Shown in pieces: positions 1 through 5,456 of a DNA stretch of 5,456 bases. A program made the position numbers and the translations under genes. This DNA is from Lachnospiraceae bacterium (GTDB lineage Bacteria; Bacillota; Clostridia; Oscillospirales; Ruminococcaceae): the NCBI GenBank assembly GCA_023664705.1, contig JAMPFE010000106.1:1-5456 (forward strand), given 5' to 3'. The notes beneath the pieces are model-generated. The model did not search any database. It saw nothing but the letters and a program-made list of their open reading frames with translations, and had not been told where the DNA came from. Positions within the stretch are counted from its first letter, which is position 1; each line of letters starts with the position of its first letter.

Positions 1-664
1 AAACCAAGCCGTGAACAACATCGGAGAGCTGCGCCGAACCGATACGAGCCTCAAATCTTGTGAGCGCAGCCTCATAGCTTGATGAGCGCATATCTGCGCA
101 CGTTACATCGAGTTCGTAAGCGAAATGCACTCCCGCGTGCTTTTTAAAGTTCTCCATAATGGAAAGCACGTCGCGGCTCGTTTTGAGTTCTTGCTCGACG
201 GCAGCCACAAATCTCGGTAATTCTTGCTCTATAGCGTCGCGTTTTTCGCACATTTTCTCATCCGCTTTTCCGTTTTCGCGAAAGTAAATTGCCACCGCAA
301 GAATTATGAAGAACGGGATCAACAGCGGCATAAAAAACGCGCACGGGATCGCTAACAGAGCAATGGATAATGCTTTCACGAGCGATAATGCCGTAAATGT
401 TTCGGGAGTCATACCGATTCCGGCGGATTTCAAGGTGCTTTCGAGCCGTGCTTTTTTGTACCGATCCATCGGCACTATTTTCCCAATCTTCGCCGCAATC
501 CCAAGCATAATTGCCTCGATATTCTTGGATAATTTCTTATCCTCACGGCTTGTGTTCATCACGGCTTTCGAGGTTTTCAAGTAGGGGATTTTCAGCGCGT
601 TGGCGAGCAGCATAAACAGCCCGATAGCGAATGAAATTCCGAATATTACAATTAAAAACTGCAT
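1..664 (-). CDS. tadC: TadC-like type II secretion F-domain membrane protein, partial (C-terminus beyond left edge)
   Basis: This is the second inner-membrane platform protein of the Tad pilus machine, expected to pair with TadB and to be driven by the CpaF ATPase. My translation from the ATG at 664 stays open for 221 residues to the window edge, so the C-terminal part is missing. A membrane segment lies at about residues 3-22, then a basic cytoplasmic stretch with many Lys (about 29-80), then a long hydrophobic block at 95-127 that can hold two membrane passes. The start of a T2SSF domain follows from about residue 145, with the typical pattern IEQELPRFVAAVEQELK and then a helical region ending in ARIGSAQLSDVVHGL. 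A GGGGG ribosome binding site at 672-676 supports the start, and the gene follows tadB by only 11 nt. The order tadB-tadC is the standard one. Assignment as TadC rather than a second TadB rests mainly on that order. Confidence 0.85.
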   Translation of the reverse strand, partial: MQFLIVIFGISFAIGLFMLLANALKIPYLKTSKAVMNTSREDKKLSKNIEAIMLGIAAKIGKIVPMDRYKKARLESTLKSAGIGMTPETFTALSLVKALSIALLAIPCAFFMPLLIPFFIILAVAIYFRENGKADEKMCEKRDAIEQELPRFVAAVEQELKTSRDVLSIMENFKKHAGVHFAYELDVTCADMRSSSYEAALTRFEARIGSAQLSDVVHGLV

Positions 665-671
665 ATATTCG

Positions 672-676
672 CCCCC
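672..676 (-). promoter_or_regulatory. Ribosome binding site of tadC, next to the tadB stop
   Basis: The minus strand reads TAGGGGGCGAATATATG: the tadB stop codon shares its last G with the GGGGG run, and the ATG follows 7 nt later. This supports the start at 664 and coupling between tadB and tadC. Confidence 0.65.
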
Positions 677-1605
677 TATCTCTTGTACTCGATCAGCTTG
701 GTCAGCTTGATGACAATAGCAGTCGAGACAAATATCCCGACCGCCGAGACCGCGAGCACGATCTGCCCGACCACCGTGTGCATAAGGCTGTTGAACCAAG
801 CCTTATTCAGCATATACAGCAGCGGAATGTTGCCGATCACGAGAAACGCCATTGAAATAAATTCCTTGCGCGGACCCGTTATCATGTACTCCAGATCTGC
901 GTTGACCACCCGCATATCCGACAATTTGTTTACAATCGGCGTAAGCGTGGATTTCAAGCTGCGGTCGGTTTGGCAGAGGATAAGGCTGTCGCACCATTCG
1001 GCGAATACCTCGTTGTCGATCTTGGTTTTCATGTCGAGGATCGCCGCCGTTATATCCGGATTCGACAGCTTGATCCTGCTGATGAAATTCTCGAAAACCG
1101 CCTTGACGGGCGCGTTCAAGTAATGCACGTTTTCCTCGATTGACGTGATGATGTCCTCATTTCTCAAATACGCAGTTGTAATTATGGAGAGCGCCGTTTC
1201 GAGTTCCGAGGATATTGCTTTCTTGTAGTTGGTCGCGGTGGTCTTGACATACCAAAACGGCACGAACATCAATCCCACAGTCATAACGGGCGCAAGAAAA
1301 GCGTTCCCTATAGCGACCGCGACGCAGATACCTACAGCCGCCAAGCCGAGAGAGCAAGCGCATAAAATCCCAAACATATGCGAGCGATTGGTAAGCTGCA
1401 AAATCTCCTGCGCTTCGGATATTTCTCGCCGAAACACATTCGGCTTCTTGCGCTTGGTAGCTTCGTTAATTTGCGATTTTATACTGTTCGGTTTCGCGAG
1501 AATCCGCGTAAAAATCCCCTCGGTAAATTCCATCGGAGAAATTCCGAACAGCAAGAAAAATCCGACCACCAAGCCTATGAAAGCCGTTGTCAAAATTCCG
1601 TTCAT
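676..1605 (-). CDS. tadB: TadB-like type II secretion F-domain protein
   Basis: A 309-residue polytopic membrane protein, predicted to be one of the two platform proteins on which CpaF acts to polymerise pilin. Hydrophobic segments lie at about residues 5-22, 78-100, 102-120, 249-266 and 277-300. The first is followed by a Lys/Arg-rich cytoplasmic loop (about 38-60). The helical cytoplasmic T2SSF region spans about 128-230 and begins with SELETALSIITTAYLRNEDI. This layout (N-terminal anchor, hairpin, F-domain, C-terminal hairpin) and the length are usual for TadB. The start ATG overlaps the cpaF stop as ATGA at 1602-1605, with an AAAGGGGG ribosome binding site inside the end of cpaF about 9 nt upstream, so translation is probably coupled. 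The closing TAG (676-678) is contiguous with the GGGGG used by the next gene. No truncation or frameshift is seen. Overall sequence conservation in this family is low, so the name comes from domain layout and position. Confidence 0.88.
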   Translation of the reverse strand: MNGILTTAFIGLVVGFFLLFGISPMEFTEGIFTRILAKPNSIKSQINEATKRKKPNVFRREISEAQEILQLTNRSHMFGILCACSLGLAAVGICVAVAIGNAFLAPVMTVGLMFVPFWYVKTTATNYKKAISSELETALSIITTAYLRNEDIITSIEENVHYLNAPVKAVFENFISRIKLSNPDITAAILDMKTKIDNEVFAEWCDSLILCQTDRSLKSTLTPIVNKLSDMRVVNADLEYMITGPRKEFISMAFLVIGNIPLLYMLNKAWFNSLMHTVVGQIVLAVSAVGIFVSTAIVIKLTKLIEYKR

Positions 1606-2990
1606 TCCGACGTTCCCCCTTTCAAAATCTTATCCAACTCGTTCTGCGGCATACCATTTTCGAGGAGCCGCCTTTGGAGCGATTCGGAGATCTGTTCGCA
1701 TTTTTCGTGTGCGCCTTTGACGATAAATTTCCCGTTTTCCATGCGGTTTTCCGAGATTTTATATCTGTAGAGCGAGTGGTAAGCGCGGCTGCCGTCGGGC
1801 TTGATCTCGCACTCCATAATTTCCATTATTCGCCGCTGCTTATTTTCAAGCTGCTTGGCGTAAACCACAATGGGAAACGCTTCCGTCACGAGGTTGAGGA
1901 TGACGTTATCGTCAACATTCGGATATTTTCGCTTGCAGAGCGTCACCATTCTGCGCCAAGTGGATTCGCACGAATTGGAGTGGATCGTCGTAATCACCGT
2001 GTGACCCGTTCGAGCCGCTTCCTGAGCCGAGTCAGCCTCGCTGCTTCTCATCTCGCCGACTACAATGTAATCGGGATGGAATCTCAAAGCCATATCCAAA
2101 AGATCGTCCTGCGAGATCGTTTTGCGGTCGTCCTCCGATTCGCGGGTAATTGTATGGACTACTTTATTCAAAACGTTCCCCTGCGAATCGCGCACCACCA
2201 GATCCAATTCGCGCGAGCCGCTTTCAATTGTGAGTATTCGCTTATCGTAAGGGATTGTGGTGAGAATCCAACCCGTGAGCGTTGTCTTGCCCGAAGAGGT
2301 TGCTCCTGCTACCGTCATCGAAACGCCGTAGCGGACGAGCGCGGAAAGCAGTTCCATCATCTCGTCCGTTGCCGTTCCCGACTTAATGAAATCCTCTTTC
2401 TTCAGTTTCTGCGCGTTGACGATTCTGATCGATGCTGCCACTCCTACATCTTCATCGACAAGCGGGGTTTTCAGCACGGCGATGCGGATATTTTTCGAGA
2501 GGTGACCGAGGATCGCCGGCGAGGTATTGTCGAGAACCATTCCCGAAACGTGAAGCATTCGCCGAACTATATTGATCGCGTGTTCGGGCGAATCGAATTT
2601 CTCTGCAAGCTTTACGTTCGTTCCGTTGGAATACTGCACCTCAATGTCATCCCAAGAATTGATATTTATTTCCTCGATCCCCGTGCCGAAAATGTATTTT
2701 GTGAGGAACGAAAACTCAGCCATTTCCGCGTACAGTTCGTCCACCAATTCCGCTTGGGAGAAGCCTTCGACAGCGATACGGTTGTCCAGAAGGTACTTGC
2801 CGATGTAGCATTTTATTTGCTGCTTGTTTTCGTTGTTTTCGAAACTTACGCTGCTAGAAGCGTCGGTCATCAGTTCCGCATATTTGCCGGAAATAAACGC
2901 TTGAACCTCCGGCAGAACGTCGGCGAATTTTCTCTTTTCCGTTGCCTTAAAAAAGAGATTTTGTGTTGTGGAATTAGTTGTCAAACTCAT
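1602..2990 (-). CDS. cpaF: CpaF/TadA-family secretion ATPase
   Basis: A 462-residue cytoplasmic hexameric ATPase of the VirB11/GspE superfamily, the motor for pilin export and assembly through TadB/TadC. The N-terminal domain (about 1-210) contains the CpaF-type element IEEININSWDDIEV at about 105-118. The ATPase core has a Walker A GATSSGKT at 229-236, an Asp-box equivalent TIESGSRELDL at 254-264, a Walker B region DYIVVGEMRSSEA at 307-319 with the presumed catalytic Glu313, and a His box TGHTVITTIHSNS at 328-340. All nucleotide-handling boxes are present, although the Asp box has Ser where CpaF proteins normally have Asp after TIE. The start at 2990 overlaps the cpaE stop (ATGA) and has a GAGGT about 9 nt upstream (3000-3004). 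Length and motif spacing match CpaF/TadA, as does a downstream tadB. It could in principle serve a conjugation-related machine, but the neighbours argue for Tad. Confidence 0.95.
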   Translation of the reverse strand: MSLTTNSTTQNLFFKATEKRKFADVLPEVQAFISGKYAELMTDASSSVSFENNENKQQIKCYIGKYLLDNRIAVEGFSQAELVDELYAEMAEFSFLTKYIFGTGIEEININSWDDIEVQYSNGTNVKLAEKFDSPEHAINIVRRMLHVSGMVLDNTSPAILGHLSKNIRIAVLKTPLVDEDVGVAASIRIVNAQKLKKEDFIKSGTATDEMMELLSALVRYGVSMTVAGATSSGKTTLTGWILTTIPYDKRILTIESGSRELDLVVRDSQGNVLNKVVHTITRESEDDRKTISQDDLLDMALRFHPDYIVVGEMRSSEADSAQEAARTGHTVITTIHSNSCESTWRRMVTLCKRKYPNVDDNVILNLVTEAFPIVVYAKQLENKQRRIMEIMECEIKPDGSRAYHSLYRYKISENRMENGKFIVKGAHEKCEQISESLQRRLLENGMPQNELDKILKGGTSE

Positions 2991-3844
2991 AATTCAAAAA
3001 CCTCGTTTGCTATTTTCGACACGGCTTTCCGAAAATCTTTGCTGTCTTTTTCGGTAAGTCCGGCGAACAAATTTCCCGAAAGAAATTGCTTGTAAACCTC
3101 GCTGCTGTGCGGTATTTTGAAATTAACGCCGCCGACCACTTGCTCTATATTTTCGTCCGCTTGGAAAGCGTCCACATTGCTCGCCGCCTTGTACTGCTTA
3201 TTTGCGTTGAACTTATTGTCGAGGAGCAGAGGAAGCTGCGAGTTTAAATATGATATGGATTTCAAATCGCAAGAAACGAGCCGCAGAACCGCGTCCGATT
3301 CAATCAGCGAGACTGCCGACAGCGCGTCGTTGGTGATGTTGCTTGTGCAGTCGATTATTATATATTCGCACATTTTGCGCAGTTCGGCAATCAGCTCGTG
3401 CGCTTGCGTTTCCGTGTACGGCGCGTAGCTAAACGCATTTTCTCCCTTGAGCATTGCGAACATTGTGAGGAATTCGTTGCGCTTGTGCAAGATCGCGTTC
3501 TGCTTGATGAGATTTCCGTCAACGTGAGCTGCGCCGAGAATATTTCCGAGCGAGGTTTCCGCTTCAAGATCGGACTGCGGACAAACGTAGGGCAGAGGCG
3601 GCGCGGACATATCCGCTAAAACCAAAATAACGTTTTTCTTTTGGGAAGCGATGTATCTAGCCAGCTTTACGCTCATAATCGTCTTTCCCGAAGACGGCGA
3701 ACCCCAAACCGCCAACACCTGATTATCCCGTCTGTCGGGCGGCAGTTCAAAACAATTGCTTTCGGGTGAAGCGATGTCGAATTCGAGATCGAGTTCCTCA
3801 TCGTCATCGCCGCGCGAGATAAGGCTTTTAAACAGATTCGCCAT
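2987..3844 (-). CDS. cpaE: CpaE/TadZ-like P-loop ATPase (pilus localisation factor)
   Basis: A 285-residue soluble protein with the MinD/ParA-like layout of CpaE/TadZ, the Tad component that in characterised systems places the apparatus at a cell site. A short acidic N-terminus (GDDDEELDLEFD, residues 12-23) precedes the ATPase core. The core has a P-loop GSPSSGKT at 48-55, a VILVLADMS strand at 72-80 in the position of the ParA A-prime/switch I element, and a Walker B strand EYIIIDCTSN at 160-169. The P-loop is the ordinary GxxxxGKT form and lacks the extra signature lysine of ParA/MinD. The receiver-like N-terminal domain of longer CpaE proteins is absent. The start is fixed by a strong GGAGGTGA at 3851-3858, inside the end of cpaB, giving a 17-nt overlap. 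The stop overlaps the cpaF start (ATGA). The gene lies immediately before cpaF, as is common in Tad loci. Family assignment is good; the localisation role is inferred. Confidence 0.85.
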   Translation of the reverse strand: MANLFKSLISRGDDDEELDLEFDIASPESNCFELPPDRRDNQVLAVWGSPSSGKTIMSVKLARYIASQKKNVILVLADMSAPPLPYVCPQSDLEAETSLGNILGAAHVDGNLIKQNAILHKRNEFLTMFAMLKGENAFSYAPYTETQAHELIAELRKMCEYIIIDCTSNITNDALSAVSLIESDAVLRLVSCDLKSISYLNSQLPLLLDNKFNANKQYKAASNVDAFQADENIEQVVGGVNFKIPHSSEVYKQFLSGNLFAGLTEKDSKDFRKAVSKIANEVFEL

Positions 3845-4742
3845 TGGAATTCACCTCCGATTCATCGCCGTTGTTGGAATTATATTCGGAATTATTTTCA
3901 TTGTCGACATCGGAATTGTTATCCGAATTGTTTTCCTCGGGAGTCTTGCTCGGCGAGGAGTTCTCCGGCTTTTCGGGTTCGCTGTTGTTTTCTTTTTCAT
4001 CATCGTTCTCCGCTGCAAGTTCCGCAAGGATTTCTTCCTGCGCGTCTATAAATTTCTTCGCGTTCTCCGCAGTTCCGCGGAACACGAGCGAAATGTGAAT
4101 CTCGCCCTGCGCCTCAAGTTCGGCGAGGATATTCGCTTGAACCGGCGTTACCAAAAGAGTAACGGTTTCGGGCAATTCCGTTTCTTCCTCGCCGTCGGGC
4201 TTTACGGTAACGGTTTCATCATCGTTGCCCTTGCTGTCCGTCACGGCTATTACCTCAACAAATTGCAGTTCATCGGGAACGAGAGTTTCGCCCTGCTCCT
4301 TGTAATCCACGGCGATCACGGACACGATATCTCCCGAAATTAACTTGCCGGACAAGCCGCCGGCGAACGAGGGAATTGTAATTGAAATGGCGCGTTTCTC
4401 ACCCGTCAAGCCGTACAGATATGCGTTTTCCGATGCGGGCGTATCGCTGATCTTTGCCGCGAGAACGTACTCGCCCTTGAGCATTTCCGAGGTGGCGTAT
4501 TTTCCGACAACATCATCGTAATTTTTCACGACCTCATTGGGCAGATTGTACGCGCCGACCTCGACGAATTCCACGTCTTTGGACGTGATCTGCTGACCGA
4601 GTTTCAAGTCGCTTTTCACGCGCACGATCTTCGTTGTGCTGCTCTTAGTTGCGTTAAAAAGCGGCGTGATCGCAAAGCAAATGACGAGCGAAAGCGCGAT
4701 GCAGATCACACCCAAAACAGTTCTGTTTTTCAAAAATTTCAT
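3828..4742 (-). CDS. cpaB: CpaB/RcpC-like SAF-domain pilus assembly protein with acidic repeat tail
   Basis: A 304-residue membrane-anchored extracytoplasmic protein of the CpaB/RcpC family. It has a short basic N-terminus and one hydrophobic anchor at about residues 8-29. A SAF domain follows at about 37-100, with the typical phrases RVKSDLKLGQQITSKDVEFVEV and MLKGEYVLAAKI. An RcpC-like region covers about 115-225, including KRAISITIPSFAGGLSGKLISGDIVSVI and ETVTLLVTPVQANILAELEA. After residue 245 comes a low-complexity acidic tail rich in Asn, Ser, Glu, Asp and Pro, with tandem [E/D]NNS units. The start at 4742 is chosen over a TTG-initiated extension at 4805 because AAGGA lies 8 nt upstream (4751-4755), just before the membrane segment, and the extension would overlap the peptidase gene by about 50 nt. 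In diderms CpaB works with a secretin; none is seen here, so a cell-wall role is inferred. The last 17 nt overlap cpaE. Confidence 0.9.
   Translation of the reverse strand: MKFLKNRTVLGVICIALSLVICFAITPLFNATKSSTTKIVRVKSDLKLGQQITSKDVEFVEVGAYNLPNEVVKNYDDVVGKYATSEMLKGEYVLAAKISDTPASENAYLYGLTGEKRAISITIPSFAGGLSGKLISGDIVSVIAVDYKEQGETLVPDELQFVEVIAVTDSKGNDDETVTVKPDGEEETELPETVTLLVTPVQANILAELEAQGEIHISLVFRGTAENAKKFIDAQEEILAELAAENDDEKENNSEPEKPENSSPSKTPEENNSDNNSDVDNENNSEYNSNNGDESEVNSNGESV
3851..3858 (-). promoter_or_regulatory. Ribosome binding site of cpaE inside the cpaB coding end
   Basis: The minus strand reads GGAGGTGA, 6 nt before the ATG at 3844, and lies wholly within the last codons of cpaB. It is as strong as the pilin site and should let cpaE be translated independently of cpaB termination. 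Confidence 0.8.
3876..3935 (-). repeat. Imperfect 12-bp repeats encoding [E/D]NNS units in the CpaB tail
   Basis: Residues 270-289 of CpaB read as five four-residue blocks: ENNS, DNNS, DVDN, ENNS, EYNS. At DNA level, 12-nt units on the minus strand end in AAYAATTCS, such as GAAAACAATTCG, GATAACAATTCC and GAATATAATTCC. A further ENNS lies at residues 251-254. The similarity is at both DNA and protein level, which suggests growth by slippage or duplication. Confidence 0.7.
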
Positions 4743-4750
4743 TGCCGTAT

Positions 4751-4755
4751 TCCTT
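4751..4755 (-). promoter_or_regulatory. Ribosome binding site deciding the cpaB start
   Basis: The minus strand reads AAGGA, 8 nt before the ATG at 4742, within the 13-nt gap after the peptidase stop. It favours the ATG over the upstream in-frame TTG at 4805. Confidence 0.75.
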
Positions 4756-5169
4756 TCAAAAAATGAGATTTGATGCCAAATATCCGATGAATAAAAACGG
4801 CACAAACGGCAAGGATTTACTTGCCGTTTTGCCGCGGAGTTTCTGTACGATCACCGAAACTCCATAAAAAATGAGCATTGCAATTTGTGCGAAAAGGAGT
4901 AGCGCGAAGCTGCCCCAAAGTCCGCAAACAATGCTCAAAGCCGCTACCAGCTTGACATCACCGCCGCCTATTTTCTCCGTTGCGAGTGCTACGGAGAAAA
5001 ATATTATGGCAACGGTCACTCCCCAAAGTTTTTCAAAATAAAAATTCGGGATCGCCGCAAAAAGCACGGCAACGCTTATCCAATTCGGAATTTCGCGTGT
5101 TTTAATGTCTATCACCGAACCGACGCCAAGTATGATTGCGACCGTAAGAAATTGGAGTAATTCGATCAT
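4756..5169 (-). CDS. cpaA: A24-family prepilin peptidase (TadV/CpaA type)
   Basis: A 137-residue polytopic membrane aspartyl protease that removes the leader of pilin and pseudopilin precursors at the membrane. The two catalytic aspartates are visible: Asp21 in SVIDIKTREIPNW (18-30) and Asp71 in the GGGDVK motif (68-73). The C-terminal PFVPFLFIGYLAS (121-133) is also typical of the A24 family. Four to six hydrophobic segments fill the rest. The length matches the short CpaA/TadV form, which lacks the N-terminal methyltransferase domain of PilD. The ATG at 5169 overlaps the stop of the upstream pilin-like gene as ATGA (5166-5169). The only purine-rich run (AAGGG) sits directly against the ATG, too close for a normal ribosome binding site, so translation is probably coupled to the gene before it. 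A 13-nt gap holding the cpaB ribosome binding site follows. Position beside a pilin-like gene agrees with the function. Confidence 0.95.
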   Translation of the reverse strand: MIELLQFLTVAIILGVGSVIDIKTREIPNWISVAVLFAAIPNFYFEKLWGVTVAIIFFSVALATEKIGGGDVKLVAALSIVCGLWGSFALLLFAQIAMLIFYGVSVIVQKLRGKTASKSLPFVPFLFIGYLASNLIF

Positions 5170-5396
5170 CCCTTGAAATCGAACATATCCTGTACTTTCT
5201 TCGTGACAGTCGGCATAATGGTTTCGCCGAACAGCGCATACAAGCCGCCGAGCAGAAGCGCACCGATCACAACCGCGATAAGTATCTTGATGCCGCTGTC
5301 AACGAAATTCTCTGCGCGGTTCGCCTGAATAAGTGCCGCCGCACGAACTGCCTTAGCCTGAATCTTTGCCTTTGCATTCTTAAAAAAGTTTCTCAT
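5166..5396 (-). CDS. Small single-pass membrane protein, probable Flp-like pilin (DUF6133-like)
   Basis: A 76-residue protein with a very basic, Ala-rich N-terminus (residues 1-27, Lys/Arg throughout), the sequence RAENFVD at 27-33, one strongly hydrophobic helix at about 35-56 and a short polar C-terminus. This matches a class III prepilin: a positive leader, a short motif with an acidic residue five positions after a small residue (Ala28, then Asp33), then the hydrophobic helix. I recall DUF6133-family proteins of gut Firmicutes with a similar NR-x-E-x-x-VD plus hydrophobic-helix pattern, but this is from memory. It lies directly upstream of, and overlaps, the prepilin peptidase gene. The ATG at 5396 is chosen over a TTG at 5444 because a full GGAGGT lies 6 nt upstream (5403-5408); the TTG extension would add 16 residues with no membrane or signal logic. 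It could instead be a pseudopilin or an accessory membrane protein. Gene call firm; pilin role moderate. Confidence 0.75.
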   Translation of the reverse strand: MRNFFKNAKAKIQAKAVRAAALIQANRAENFVDSGIKILIAVVIGALLLGGLYALFGETIMPTVTKKVQDMFDFKG

Positions 5397-5456
5397 AAAT
5401 GTACCTCCAAAAATTACATTGAAAATGCGGGAGCCGCCTCGCAAGACTGCTCCGTA
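5397..5456 (-). other. Leader region upstream of the pilin-like gene; possible tail of a preceding gene
   Basis: These 60 bases precede the first complete gene. Apart from the ribosome binding site, the minus strand has GC-rich inverted sequence (5426-5443, and GGAGC/GCTCC at 5430-5434 and 5449-5453) that could fold. One minus-strand frame is open from the edge to a TAA at 5414-5416 and would encode 13 residues ending CEAAPAFSM, which might be the end of an upstream gene. With so little sequence I cannot tell a gene tail from an untranslated leader, and I see no convincing promoter. Confidence 0.3.
5403..5408 (-). promoter_or_regulatory. Strong ribosome binding site for the pilin-like gene
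   Basis: The minus strand reads GGAGGT, 6 nt before the ATG at 5396. It is a near-perfect Shine-Dalgarno sequence. It settles the start of the 76-residue protein and suggests high translation, as expected of a fibre subunit. Confidence 0.85.

Noticed and set aside
306..584. Plus-strand frame of 92 codons near the left edge
   Set aside because: It is antisense to the TadC-like gene, whose membrane and F-domain pattern is convincing, and shows no domain of its own.
1587..3095. A 502-codon open frame on the plus strand, opposite almost all of cpaF
   Set aside because: It is antisense to a gene with intact Walker A, Walker B and His boxes. Its product is rich in Arg, His, Phe and Val with no recognisable domain, as expected of a mirror frame created by the codon use of the real gene.
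3886..3935. A CRISPR-like or operator array in the repeated AATTSTT/GAATT stretch
   Set aside because: The units are 12 bp, in frame and encode [E/D]NNS peptide repeats. There are no spacers, and the region is coding.
3756..4343. A 195-codon plus-strand frame opposite cpaB and the start of cpaE
   Set aside because: It has hydrophobic runs such as IIFGIIFIVDIGIVIRIVF, but these are the reverse reading of the acidic Asn/Ser repeat tail of CpaB. There is no independent support for a gene.
4743..4805. N-terminal extension of CpaB from a TTG start
   Set aside because: It would add 21 residues in front of a normal basic-plus-hydrophobic anchor and overlap the peptidase gene by about 50 nt, while the ATG at 4742 has its own AAGGA site.
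5426..5443. A rho-independent terminator before the pilin-like gene
   Set aside because: The stem is short with a mismatch, and the bases that follow on the minus strand (ATTTTCAATG) are not a convincing U-tract.
5397..5444. N-terminal extension of the pilin-like protein from a TTG start
   Set aside because: The extension covers the strong GGAGGT site and adds residues with no signal or membrane character. The ATG at 5396 is correctly spaced from that site.

Overview
All confident genes in this window lie on the minus strand and read from the right edge to the left as one compact operon. In transcription order they are: a 76-residue single-pass membrane protein that looks like a pilin (5396 to 5166), an A24 prepilin peptidase (5169 to 4756), a CpaB/RcpC-type SAF-domain protein (4742 to 3828), a CpaE/TadZ-type P-loop ATPase (3844 to 2987), a CpaF/TadA secretion ATPase (2990 to 1602), a TadB-like platform protein (1605 to 676), and a TadC-like platform protein cut by the left edge (664 to 1). 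This is the core of a Tad/Flp-type (type IVc) pilus assembly machine. Neither end of the operon is in the window.

The host is most likely a monoderm Clostridia member of the Ruminococcus/Oscillospiraceae type. The gene complement (no secretin between cpaB and the ATPases), the clean GGAGG-type ribosome binding sites, the moderate base composition and the short pilin-like protein, which resembles DUF6133-family proteins of gut Firmicutes, all fit. The genus is not proven. Similar small proteins and Tad-like cassettes are, from memory, also found on integrative conjugative elements of gut Firmicutes. No integrase, relaxase or attachment site is present here to decide between a chromosomal and a mobile-element location.

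Genes are packed head to tail. Three junctions are 4-nt ATGA overlaps (pilin/peptidase, cpaE/cpaF, cpaF/tadB), one is a 17-nt overlap (cpaB/cpaE), and two are gaps of 13 and 11 nt (peptidase/cpaB, tadB/tadC) that hold little more than a ribosome binding site. No gene-free stretch exceeds about 60 bases, and I see no terminator, tRNA, rRNA, CRISPR or insertion sequence.

Inferred joint function: the peptidase trims the short pilin and probably pseudopilins encoded outside the window. CpaF powers pilin extraction and polymerisation through the TadB/TadC membrane platform. CpaE/TadZ positions the machine at a cell site, and CpaB sits outside the membrane and probably links the fibre to the cell wall. 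The most unusual points are the pilin candidate's Ala-minus-1/Asp-plus-5 processing-like motif, the tetrapeptide-repeat acidic tail on CpaB, and the short CpaE with an ordinary rather than deviant P-loop.
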